A stretch of 64,000 nucleotides of DNA from Triops longicaudatus (Eukaryota; Arthropoda; Branchiopoda; Notostraca; Triopsidae): NCBI GenBank assembly GCA_022885665.1, contig JAGQDJ010000117.1, positions 310,001 through 374,000 of the forward strand, written 5' to 3'. This document shows positions 36,974 to 48,703 of the stretch, piece by piece (within the stretch, counting starts at the first letter, position 1; each line of letters starts with the position of its first letter). The notes beneath the pieces are model-generated. The model made no database searches, had not been told where the DNA came from, and worked only from the letters and a program-made list of their open reading frames with translations. A program made the position numbers and the translations under genes.

Positions 36974-39900
36974 TTACCATTCTATAAAAATGCTCCAATA
37001 GATCACATTAAGTACAGCAAAGCTGACGGGAAAGACAACACGAGACACTCTGTCAATAAAAATCGCACGGTCTCGCCGTAACTGTTGGAGACTCAAGGAT
37101 GGGGGCGCCGCTGGTGCTCTACAATGGGGCGGATGAGCCGATGGATAAATGTGAGCTACGTTGGCCTCCGCAGATTGAGTTACAGGCGTAAGAATGTTAG
37201 TGCTAGGTCCCTGTTTTCCATTTTCACATTTCGTGTTAAGAAGCGCTGCCCCGGATGAGGTTGGAGTCGCATTCAATGGAGCTTGCGTCGGTGATGTAGT
37301 GGCGGAAGTCGTGCCGGTAGTGACGTCCGGAATGATGGCATTTAAAGAAACAGCACTCTGCGGCCGTTGTCCGTGAGTTGTGCGATGACTGAGGCGTTGA
37401 TTATGCAACTGCACTGCATGCTGTTGGGGGACCGCTGATGCTGTCACGTGCTGGTTTGGTAAAGGCAATTGGAGGTGGCTGTGGCTACATGAAACGGGTA
37501 CAGCCACCGAGGTATCCTAGAAAAGAAATCAGAAATATTTTTTTTTCTCTGTACCGGAACTCCCATTCCTTATTCATATTGAACTTACCCTAGCCGTCGT
37601 CTGTTTCGATGATATTAATCTGGTTGCCATAAATATACTTTTCATTCCCCGTTTGAGTGCACTCTCATCTCCGTCAATCACGTCCCCCATTACTACGTTA
37701 ACCAAAGCGTATTCCATAAGGGAGCAGAAGACGAAGATGGTACACGAGGACATAAACATATCAATCGCCTGTAGCGAAACACAAAAAAGATGCCTTGAAA
37801 CGTTCAGCGAACTTGAACAATATAGGCCTTTTGACAATACCTTTATGTACGACACGGGAGGCAGAGCTTTCTGCGAATTGGCATGCTGAGTAGAGAGAGT
37901 GAGTAAAGAAGTGACGCCTAATGTGACACGAGCAGGTACAGCTTCAGGACGAATCCAAAAGGATATCCAGGACATAATAACAATCAAGCATGTCGGAATA
38001 TACGTATGAAAGAGATAATAGCCCAGCCGCCTCTTGAAAGTGAAAAGGACTTGCAGACAAGTGAAATTGCCCGTCGAATACACTTGGGTGCAGTCAGCCG
38101 TCTCATTACTCACTAAATCTAACTGCGGTAGCTCAATTTTGTCCACAACAAGCGGTACAAGGGGGTCCCTAAACGGAGATAACAAGAGTTAGTTTGTGAT
38201 CTTACACTTATTCATCAAAGTTTACCCACCATACGAATACGAGATCATCAGTGGTATGCGAAACTGTTAAAAAAAGTGCGATGATCGTAACTGTACTGTG
38301 TATAACTGTATGTACAACTGTATTTTATTGGAAAAAGGATACTACCGAGATTTTACTTACGGGATTCAATCTTCATTCCACAGACTTGCTCGTCATGAGG
38401 ATACCTATTAATTTTCCTTTCACTATCAGAGAATCGAATTCGTAGTTCATGTTACCTTTGAAAATTCATTGCGCAACTTAAGATGAGGGTTAGCTTAACC
38501 ATGTACAAAATGGTTTTGTCTTGGTACAGCCAGACGTAATGATTTGGAATGGTCATATCTAGATCCCGCGTCATAATTAGAACAAGCCGTATCACAAGAT
38601 GTGTCTCAGTTACCTTGAAAAGTGACTTTCTTGGCATTCTTGAAAAAACTGTCCGGCCGCCACATGTCTTTTAACCAATTTACGGGAAGTAAACGATATT
38701 CCGACGTCATGTTATCAGGTAGGCGCAGTCGGTGGTCTTTCCAGTTTTGACCAAAGAAAATGTCCGCAGCGTAAGTCTAACGAAAGGGACACCGGAAAGA
38801 ATTTTTCCTTAGTGCGAGACTCGTTCACAGAATGAGCAAACCGCTTCACTAGAGCAGCCAGGCTTGTTTCGAATTTAAACAAAAGAAAGGAGAAAAATGA
38901 CCACTAGCCAATTTTCCGAAAGGATTTATAGTCTGCCAAACTAACAAAGTAATATTCTACTGTAGATATAAATGTTCAAGTTGACGGTGCGTCCCTGAAC
39001 CAATAACAAAAATATAGTCGAACTAATAATTGAAAAAATAATCCCCCGAGGTTTCTTTCTAAATGATTTGATTATTAGGAGAAAAAAATCAACGTGACCT
39101 ACTGTCTCTGTTTTGGTAAGTGTTTGCGAAATTACAGGTCTTTGTGGCTTTTCGACTTTATAGAGGAATAATCGGACTCACCATGGAGCTCTCGTCGATC
39201 GAATCTAAGCTCATGACTGTCACATGGAAAAGGACCGTGGTCGGGCGACCTGGAAAGGACAGTTCTATGAGAAACGGCAAAAGGCCACTCCTACGAATGC
39301 TCAACGTGATTATTTTTTCCTTTCATTTTGCATTCTTAATATCTCTTCTCCCCTCTGCTTGTCGTCGAGCCCTAAGTGGAAAAAAAGTTGGGAGTATACA
39401 TTTTGAGAGCTTACCATTTTCTTTTGGCGGCTGCATTTTATCGTATTCTTTCGGGTTTTCTGGCAAGATGTCTGAGAATTCTAAAGGTCCGTCGCCTGAT
39501 GTTGGTGACCTGTAAGAAAAAAATGGAAGAAAAGAACGACGTAGTAATGTGGAGATGAAAACAGGAGCTTTCAAGAGAAGACACTGCAAGTTGAAGCACA
39601 TTGATCGTTGGATGTATTGGCAAAGAAAAGTAACCAGATGGGATGGAATGGACTTACACTCGAGTCAAGGCTAGTACTATAGAGCTCTTGCTCAGTAAAC
39701 AACTGCAGTACTCGATTAGCAGCCCTCGTCAAGAGTTTTGCCAATTCAGAGGCGAAAGTAGTTAAACATCGTACAAGCTACTTTCATTCTACCAAGTCGT
39801 TCAGTTTGCTTTTCGGGAGTGCCATTGTACCAAAAATATTCGGTATTTGTTCTCTTTTTTTGTGTCCAAAATCGATTAACTTTTATATTGCTTGGAAGCA

Positions 39901-42900
39901 TCACAGCCAAGAAAAAACAAGAGAAACCCCCCAGTGAGGCAGAGTAACTACTTTTTTACGGTTATCTCTGTGCCCTTCGAGGTTTCATAGCATAGCCAAC
40001 TATTGTGCAGAAAGAAACAACAGTACTGTACCCAAAGAACTTTCCTTTTCTCTCACCTACGTATCAAATTATCGAACGTTGAACATCCGTAGCGAATGTC
40101 AATACCAAATGTCAGGCTGGTGGGGAGGGGATGGCCGTCTTGTGATAAGCGATCATCTGCCGACTAAGGCAAGACGGTTCTCTTAGAGACCTATCTACCG
40201 ACTACACCACCATAGAGAAGTTCCCATAAAGAAAGGGAGAAGAAAACGCAATAGCGATAGAGCCCGTTAATTACAACTTCGCCTAGTCCAGGGGCTCTAC
40301 CTAGATCAATTCATTGATTGGTGGCATTTTTACCCCATTTCCCTTATTATCTGACGCCAACAAGCATTTAACACTAGCGCCCTCCTTTTGAGCAAACTGC
40401 CCTAACTACGCGATCGCCTCTTATATTCAAGCATACTCGTTGCGCTGTAAAATTTCATTATCCACATGTAGAGCAACAACGATTGCGACTCGTCTCATCT
40501 TAGTATAGCAACAAAAAGTGAAGCATTTATCTACCGATTATCTTTTTCAGCCACCTGTGGGAATTTAAAATCCCACCTAAACCGGGGGGGGGGGGCAACT
40601 CCTATAATCCTCCTGGGTACAGGGGGAGCATGGATGGTACCACATGCTCATTTGACGGAAAGAAATGTTTTCATAGCACAGCGTTTTAGACTGACCAAAG
40701 ATGGCACACCGAACAGAACGTTTTCCCGCCAAAAAAGGCTTGTGATGCCATTCAGTTATTTCGAGAAAGAATTGAAAAAGAAAAAACTCAAATAAAAAAA
40801 ATGCAGTTTAAAATTTTCCGGAAAGGATGACCGTGATTGCAGATTTCTGTCCAGTAGCTGGTTTGCAAGATTTACAACTGCGAATATTTTGTTCGGGTTT
40901 TACCTTTGTAAATAGTAAAAGTTTTCGGAATCCTTTTTTGTTGCAAGGCAAACTGAGATTTTACACATCGAACGAAGAGCGGAAGAAAAATGCGTGTCCT
41001 CCTTGTCGCGGTTGTGCCGAGGACCAATACAATATAAGCTTCCTTGGACAAGATGTCCCTGAAGAGGAACTTGTCTGCGAACTCCAGCTCGTCACGTCGC
41101 TTTCCGGCCTTTCGCTTGACAAGTTATCGGAATTCGGCAGTGGCCGGCACTCCTGAGGCTTGGCTAAGGGACACGTGACGCCCAAGACGCCTTTACAAGT
41201 CGTGGCCTTTTTTTCCTCGTCGACCCTTTCTAACTTCTTGCCGTTGCGTTTCGGTTCGTATGCTGTACAACAACTTTCAAGCATCGTAGTCCAATTTTCC
41301 GGTCGCATCCTCCAAATTTCGTGATAAAAGCGCCAAGGAAACAAAAACAACAATCCATTTAGCTAAAGTAGAGCCTTTAAACTGAGTTTCCGATTTTGTT
41401 CCGTCGGACAAAAGATGTCAATTTTAAAGGTGGAGAAAAATGATTCCACGAATTTCAGCCGAATGAATGGTGGATGTCTAACAGGTTAATGCCCTACTGT
41501 TATTCGAAAAATTAGGGAGTGTCAAAAGAAACACTGTTCTAGACTGCCCTGTGTTAAGTTGGTGTTCACAACTCAGCTGAGCTTTACAACTTAGCAAAAT
41601 TTTGAGGGACTTTATAAAAGAATCTTTCATTCGCTTATTATTTTTCACTGCCTGCATTCGTTCGCTCTTTTTTCCACCCCACTGATGGGTGAAAAGTATT
41701 GCTGCCAAGCCATTTCAAATAACCTGTGCTATTGACACATTTTTAAGCAATAGTTCACTGCGCGTCAGCAAAAGGGCCAAAGAAAGAGCGGAAGTTATAT
41801 GAGGGGCGTAAGTAGGAGCAGATGCCAAGTTCTTCTCGATTTCTTCGTATTGTACCTAGGCTTGGAGCATGTACTCGAAAAGAAATGTCTGCTTCGAAAC
41901 GCGACTCCGGAAACGGAATTCACTTGATCAACTCCAAGCAACGAAAGTCAAGGCTTGCAAATCACGAAAATTATTCCTTCAGCAGTTCCTGTCGTCGACG
42001 ACGACAGACTGGCAACCAAAGAGCTGAAGAAAATGAAATTATGATCAAAGACTTGTCATTCCCACCGATCGACCTCATCTTTGTAACAACTCTGATCTTC
42101 TATATGGGACAAAAAATTGGTTTCTCCCTCGCTATGTGAACTGTTCCATGCCTGTGGATGAGCTGGATTTGGCTATTGTCACTTCTACAGCTTTTCGATT
42201 TTGTCCGGTGGTGGGAAGTATAAAGAGAACCCAAAGAGCAAATTATGACGCTACCTTGCATCTCCATAAACTACTCCGAACTTGGTGAGTAGCAATATAA
42301 GGAAAAGTTGTAGAGTGAGGAGGGAACTTCGTTTTGCCCTGATGCGATTTGTCGTGAGGACCACGCCAGGAGTCGAGTTTGGTGACACGTAATACCTAAA
42401 AGCATAGAAAAAGAAGTTAAGTTCTGATGGTCGTAACATCGATCTTGTATAAGCGATAAAAAAAATCCGCAAACATGTAACCCTCAGTGCAATAGCGACG
42501 TTACGAACCCCGTAAATCTCTGCTTGGCGCCGATATAAAAAACAGAAGGTTTCGCTATCCGTACGTGGAACATTAAGGTAATGCTCGGCTTCTCACGGCT
42601 TAGACGAAAACCCTTTCTCTGTATTTTTTTACTGCACGAGACATTTTTCTCGCGTGAACTAATAAGCTTCTGCAGTGTTCCGTGGGAAATTAACCTCCTA
42701 TGTTAGAATTACACTGTTATTAACGAAATGCAACAGCTATAACAATCCCGTTTGAATATATGTAGCAAATATTGGTCTCAAACAAGCTCTTGCATGAAAC
42801 TATTTCAGTACTTTTACTATATTAGGCTGTCAATTTGTTGAGTACTTTTTAAATTTGATGTTATTATGTCTTCTTTTACATTTACTTAGGGTGATGACAG

Positions 42901-45900
42901 CATTTTGAAGGCTTTTTAGCTTATTATAGTTATTCCTATTCAGATTTTTTTTACTGTACCAGCGTAGGACGGAGCCTGTTGCTGGAATTTTGTGTGTACA
43001 AACTTATTTACAATGTCACTATGTTAAACATGCACAGAGCGTGAAATTTTTACGAATACATTTTACACAGCGTTTTTACGCGGATGTGTCTGTGAACAAA
43101 CTTGAGAGGACTTGCTGCAAAACAGACAAAAGTAGTGCTATAAAATATACCAATAAAAATATACAAAGTGTTTAGAAATGTAATAAACACAGAACATTGT
43201 CAAAAATAGTATCGGACGGCTGACGCTGAAATTTAATCATGAACTTTGTAATAGAAGTAAACGACAAAAATTCTGCGAGCATCCTCATCATTTAGTTATC
43301 AATAAGCCGTGACAAACGGCGCAACTCCAAGTTTCATGAGTCAGTCATTTTCTTATGCAGATGAGCCTTTCCAATACCGTTGTGACAGAGGGAAGATTGG
43401 TTCGAGGAAATTACTTTTCGCGAACTGTTCGAAATTTTGAGCTCCTGTTAATGTTGAAAGAGACAAAACTGGAATTTGACGAGTTCTGTCTCTTGCGAAA
43501 GTGGCAAAACTTCGCATGTGCTCGGGGAAATGTTAAATATCTTGTTAATAACAGAGAAGCGACAAATTTGATTTACAAAAGCCAGACTTTGACGGCATAG
43601 TATAAGTATTGTCTTGAGTTATGCATGGAGGTAGCAGGACAATTGCCTTTGTATATGTGCAACATTCATGGTTCTGAAGTTTGGTGTTGGTACTTAATTT
43701 ATAAAAGATTTTTAAAAATACGAGGAAAAAGCTAAAACAAGCCTCTCGTTGTACAGTTTGCCGAACTAATCAAACGGTCTTAGCTGAATATTCAGCAAAG
43801 CCAAATTCTCCGAACCCGCAGAAATTTAAGCTTTGCTCAACAAATGAAGTTAAATAGAAGACACCGTACCCAATAGACAGCTTCGTGACACACAGAAGCT
43901 GGTTCTAAGCACATTGCAGCAAGTACAACAGTCTACGTGAACTTACGAAAAAAAGCGTAATGTACGTGTATATATTGGATTCTGCCGATTGAACGCCCAC
44001 CCGGACAGCACAAAGCATTCCATCTAATCACATTTTGCAATTGGTAGTGGTGTACGAGAAATGGAGAACCTTTTGACACTTCTTGCGGACTTCCAATTTT
44101 TTTACAGTTTGTGCTAGTCCACATCCCTTTTTCTTGATCTGTAACTATGGCGCTGAAAGGCTCATAGGAACGCATCCCTTTGATATGAACTTCGGAACTT
44201 AAATGCAATTTTGTTCCCAGGGCTATAATTACGTCATGTTTGAGGTGTAAAAGCGGAAAGCTAGAGAAATCCCAGGTAGTTCTATTCAGCGTCTGTCTGC
44301 AGAACTTTTAAGGTAGAAATATGGCGTAACCTAAATTTGTGCACCAATTTCAACTAAACTAAAATAATGATTCGATGAAAGTCAGTGTGGATGTAGATAA
44401 CACAATAGATTTCTCATTACCGTATAGCCTGCTGGAGATTCTCATCTCTGTTGTTGCGTTGGTATTTACGGAAACTAAGGTATAGTACGATTAAGTCTCT
44501 ATAGCCTACGCATTATTACATGGCTTGCGGCTAACGCATAGGGCCGTGTAGCGCACTTTACAGTGATGGACGTGATACTTAGTGTGCACGCCAAAGCGTT
44601 AAGTTAATGAAGCGTCAATCGTCTAATGTAATCTTTTTACAGTGCATTTGTGCCGGGCCCTTTCTAAGCTATAGAATTCAGGTGCTTAATTAAGTAAGTT
44701 GGAAGACAGAAAAAGCCAGTGTGTGCATCAGCAACTGTAATAAAAAGTAAAGAGAAATTCTTCTAGATGACAGTTGGAAAATTTGTGACAATTGACAAGT
44801 TTGTCACAAAAAATTACCACAAAAAATTACCACAAAGAGACCTCCATCTCACAGTTTGTGAGATGAAGGTCTGTACTATAAACCAAGTAGTTGGGTTGTT
44901 TAAAATAATTATTGCTGATAACCTGCGCCAGAGTGCACGAACTACCATTTCCTTTCCTTCTATCTGTTTCGACATGCAATTACTTTATACATTTTGCGGT
45001 AAAACTTTTAGTGCCACGGAAACTTCTACTGGTGTTAAAACCGTGTAGTAACGACCAATGTGAATTCATCTTTTGCCCTTTCGTGTAACAATGTATATTA
45101 GAAGTTCTGGAGTCGTTAAAACAGTAGCATACACGTCCCGCTTCCTGTGCACTGTTCCTTTTTCAAGAGAAGTGTACGCGCATCCTATGACCGCAGAGCT
45201 TCGAGTCGGCATGAACACAAATTGCTCGATATTGTGGACGCGTACCGAGTACGCCACCTGCATTAGAAACGAGGTCTAAAAAGACTTCCGGATGCACGTA
45301 GTTTCTTTTTATTTACTTCTTTTACCGGTGAATTACGTTCTGCAATTTCGAAAAATTGTTATACAGAACCTATTATTTCTTTCAAATTTAATCGTAAGTT
45401 TTGTGTATGGTTGGCTCTACGGAACTTCCAACAAACATGACAAATAACTGTATTAGCTTTCAAACCTACGCTATGGACACAAGTTCTCCTTCATTTCTCA
45501 TCAAACAACATTCAGTAGGGTGTTATGACATACAGAACTTCCGCACCTGAAACACAAAGACGGCTGACTAGTGATTATCGACTTAGGTTTCTATTTAATA
45601 CGCAATAACTGCTCAGTTCAGGTTGATTCTCATACTCTTGCACTTTACCTCATCTTTTTCCCTCCCTCTTCACATAAAAATGTTCCACGCGTCTACGAAA
45701 GTTTTACTACCGTCTACTGTAGAAGATTACCCTCACGTGAGGTTCAGTGTGCACTTACGCATCTATATCTTACCTGCAAAGGCATAAAAAGAAATTCCGT
45801 ACCTTGTTATATGCAAGCATTAGCGACCCGTGTGTTACAAGTGTTTTCTTTGTGTGGTCTCTTTTATTTTTGTATTTTGTAAATTTACGACACCATATTT

Positions 45901-48703
45901 CTTGAATATTAAACACACGGTGTTGGTAGGCACCCTTGGGCAAAATTGGGATTTCCTTACAAATAACAGTGTAACTATACTTTTTTATGTAAATTCGAGC
46001 TCTGGTTGTGTAGAAGAGAGAAAAATACACTATTGGTTAGCTTTCGTGATGTGCATTGGACTTCGTGAGCCAATTTAGGATCCAAGAATCTTGGAACAAT
46101 TCATTGAACAATTGTACCATGGAGCGACAATCTCTATAGAATGAAATGAAGAAACAATTCGAAAGCAGACACATGTATCACATGTGGCAAGCTTTGTTTT
46201 TTTTTTCTCCTGAGGTGAAAGCATAGTACCCCTCTCAGGTTGCAGTGAATGTAGACACACATCCTTTAAGTAAATAGATTCAACGCATGACTATTGACTG
46301 TCACGTAATTTATCTTGTACCAGCTTTTGGATATTAATAGCCACCAGTGAGCGTCTGTGTTCACGCCTCTTTCAGATATGCCGTGGCTCTGGCAATGCAA
46401 CAGTGTCATTTGTTGCAATGTTGCAAAAGTAGAATAAATAGCGAGTTCCGTACAATGTAGATAACTAAATTTGCCACGGATAACTTTTTGACTTAAATAT
46501 TATTCCGAGGACTCACGAGTCGTGAAACCCTGAAACCTTCTGCCATAACGGAAATGTGGGCGGTTGGCTTACCGGAAGAAGGAACTAATTTGAAATTCAG
46601 TCTTGTATATATGACAGACATCACCGTCAAGAAGTGTTCCGAGAAGTAAAGTAAAGCTACAGAACATAGCTCTCAGAAAGGTTACGAGTGGGAGCTGTAT
46701 AATTTCTTGAGTCCAACTGCATTTCGTCTTTGCACGAATCTTCTTTCTTCGCTCCTGTAATGGTAGAAGGTACCTACAGCTGCTTTCTTCACGATGAAGG
46801 TTGGGAGCCAAACTGTGGACCTAACATAGGTTAATCTCACCTACAGATTTTCACACCGACTTTAAGCTCGGGCATTATTATAGTAAAGCCCAAGCTGTTC
46901 CTGTAGAGAGAGAGAAGATATGCAGAAATGCACGAGCCTTATGAAAACATAAAGGGTAGTCGGAAAATTTCCGTAAGTTAATAAGCAAGATTGAAGGCAG
47001 AGTGCTTGTTGACGTTATACCGGATTCGACCGTAAAATACTGTCTACTGCTACAGAGAAACATGCAAAGATGTTTAAATTGCAGAGTTCTTGACAGAATA
47101 AAGAGCCACGAATTTCTTCTCGCTCTGGTGTAGAAGGCATCCAGATTTCCAAACCACTAAACAAGCGAAAACATTGGTATCGCTGGGCTTAAGAGCAGGC
47201 TGTTCACCGAAGCCTCTTATGGTCGAATAAATTGGAAACTCGCGTGGTTGATTTCACGAAAACTGGTCCTTCGAAAAACGTACTTCAGAAACATCTATTG
47301 ACTTTAAAATTTTACATAATGAAGAACAAAAAGAACCTAAGTTCTCTGTTGTAATTTTAGGACTTATCAACAGTATCTTTTTGTGTAAATGGCACTTTTC
47401 ACTGCATTAAAGAAAACAAAGTTTTAAAACGCAGTTTTAGAACGGGTAAAACTGCTCCACAAAAAGACAGAATTTTCCTGTAGAGAATTTTTGAAATAAA
47501 AATGCTGTACCGAACACGTTTTTTTTCTTCCTTTTCTTTTTTTTTCTTGGATTGCTGCCGTTATTAACGAAACGGTGACCCGTACTTTATCTTTTGTCAG
47601 TTGAATTTGTTCTGAAATGCATGTGCATGTCCAGAATTATTGTAAAGGTTACGATCCAAGAAATGAAAGGGATGCAAGAGACAAGCTGTAATATCCATAA
47701 AATGTTAAATGTGTCTCTAAAACAAACATTTGGTCTGCTTCGTTGCAATTTTTACACCGACATTATGAATGTTCCAACAACATAAAGTAAACACCTCTCA
47801 CGCAACAAGAAACTGAGTAAGCTGGGTGAACTACGACAAGGGAAGACCAAATCAATAATTGCTAATCCATCTGGAGAATGGTACATTCTTTGTGCGTCAT
47901 TGTGTTCAGTATACATTTCACTAGAAATAAGTAATAGTTCAGCAGCACCTCATATACTTTACATCTGCGCGAGAAACATACAACAAAAAGGTCTTTCTAT
48001 GATCGACACGTCTTTTATGCAAACCCAAGCCGTGCAAGTTAAGCATGTCACCACACGTAAGCAATACCCTTCACACGCGTATGCATTGCCTTTGGATATG
48101 ATTGAAATGAATGACACCGTTTCGGGGAAATAGTAGCTGTCTTAGGAGAAGTTCAGCTTACGATTTGCCATTTCGCGAGCATCCATCGGAGAAAGGCAAC
48201 AAATAAGGTGGGGAAGGGGATCGTATGATTTTTTTCCCGAGAAGTGAGAAACGAGCAGATCGAAAACTAGTGTAGGAAGAAAGGATCAGTGCTGAGCTTA
48301 CAAACTCGTATATAACGTGATATAAGAAAACACGGAGGAAACAAGCTAGGCTGATAGCTTATTTGCGTGGTAGAAGCGTACAGGCATTTAATTACGGTCT
48401 ATTTCAGCTTTTTGAGCATTTAGTTCCTTGTTCCTTTGTGCTGTCGTTCGTCTTCACAACCCGACTCAGGAAAATAGGCTCATATTGCTTAAAGTAACAG
48501 TAGAAAATTTCTACTTACCTAGGCAATCTGGGAGGCTTGGGGGATTGCTGATCAGCTAGAAGAGCTGGCTGATGATGAGGAATCCAATTACGAGCCATGA
48601 GTATCAACCGTGATCCAAATGCATTAGTGTTCCGGGAGAAGACCGCTATATCTTGACTACGCTGGGATGATTTTGATTTACAGTAGTCACAGATTCTCAT
48701 CAC
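36974..48703 (-). CDS. Cys-loop ligand-gated chloride channel (pHCl/HisCl-like)
   Basis: Pentameric ligand-gated anion channel subunit for the neuronal or epithelial plasma membrane. Eleven exons splice in phase to 627 aa: 48703-48519, 42395-42255, 39509-39415, 39249-39182, 38776-38614, 38558-38456, 38404-38361, 38263-38230, 38168-37841, 37768-37589, 37516-36974. The Cys-loop is C246-C260 (13 residues between). A second pair, C304-C315, is typical of glycine, glutamate and histamine chloride channels. KRRLGYYLFHTYIPTC opens M1, and P356-A357-R358 before M2 predicts anion selectivity. M2 has VTLGVTSLLTLSTQ, and M4 is FPVSFAVLNVIYWSIF at the C-terminus. The long M3-M4 loop is rich in P, T, S, A and H. 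FFGQNWKDHRLRLP and ENMTSEYR-like stretches match the insect pHCl group best. The ligand (protons, histamine or other) cannot be read from sequence. From 39509 down the model is firm. The two 5' exons, including a signal-peptide-like LLTLQLFLILLLTKFGVVYG, rest on splice sites and phase only. Confidence 0.9.
39658..39702 (-). CDS. candidate cassette exon of the channel gene
   Basis: A 45-base stretch lies between an acceptor (GTACTGCAG, ending at 39703) and a strong donor (GT|GTAAGTCC, starting at 39657). Both ends are phase 2, exactly matching the junction between the channel exons at 42255 and 39509, and the length is a multiple of three. It would add a short hydrophobic CLLSKSSIVLALTR segment just before the extracellular domain. 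The sequence alone cannot show whether it is used. Confidence 0.25.
40135..40209 (-). other. structured, faintly tRNA-like segment
   Basis: CCGTCTTG at 40135-40142 pairs with CAAGACGG at 40170-40177. The loop holds a smaller TGAT/ATCA hairpin, and a near-palindrome GGTTCTCTTAGAGACC follows. On the minus strand TGGTGTAGTCGG (40209-40198) resembles a polymerase III A box. There is no B box (GGTTCRANNCC) and no full cloverleaf, so it is not a functional tRNA. It may be an old tRNA-derived repeat or coincidence. Confidence 0.2.
40584..40595 (+). repeat. homopolymer run of 12 G
   Basis: Twelve consecutive G between ACC and CAACTCC inside the large channel intron. Runs like this are prone to sequencing and replication slippage, so the exact count may be unreliable. 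Confidence 0.9.
44796..44872. repeat. short direct repeats next to a stable hairpin
   Basis: Near 44806-44836 the 13-base unit CACAAAAAATTAC occurs twice in tandem and a third partial copy begins. Directly after, GACCTCCATCTCACA (44839-44853) pairs with TGTGAGATGAAGGTC (44857-44871) with one mismatch and a three-base GTT loop. One more A-T pair can be added outside. The stem is too short for a usual microRNA precursor. Confidence 0.75.
46573..46667 (-). CDS. candidate alternative first exon of the channel gene
   Basis: An ATG at 46667 opens MFCSFTLLLGTLLDGDVC, which looks like a signal peptide. It runs 31 codons plus two bases to a donor, CG|GTAAGCC, at 46573/46572. The phase-2 end fits the phase-2 acceptors of the channel exons at 42395 and 39509. 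A short leader directly before the extracellular domain would be a more usual N-terminus for this family than the long polar leader of the preferred model. Evidence is splice signals, phase and hydrophobicity only. Confidence 0.3.

Larger units (their letters stand above)
39510..42254 (-). other. large 5' intron of the channel gene
   Basis: Non-coding in the preferred channel model. It contains a candidate cassette exon at 39702-39658, a run of twelve G at 40584-40595 and a nested hairpin region at about 40135-40210. It also contains a GC-richer open frame of 130 codons at 41353-40961 on the minus strand. That frame is Ser- and Cys-containing with no recognisable domain, and I could not splice it to the channel. 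Confidence 0.45.
42396..48518 (-). other. largest 5' intron of the channel gene
   Basis: About 6.1 kb, AT-rich and without a supported independent gene. It holds the hairpin at 44838-44872, the tandem repeat just before it, and a possible alternative first exon at 46667-46573. Open frames on either strand are under about 105 codons and lack domains. Confidence 0.45.

Noticed and set aside
40961..41353. 130-codon minus-strand frame as an N-terminal exon of the channel
   Set aside because: No donor of the needed phase 2 was found, it has no signal peptide, and other upstream exons fit the phase. The plus strand is open over part of it too.
43355..45048. Plus-strand frames of 80-93 codons as small genes
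   Set aside because: AT-driven composition, no domains; one is built from the tandem repeat and hairpin rather than constrained coding sequence.
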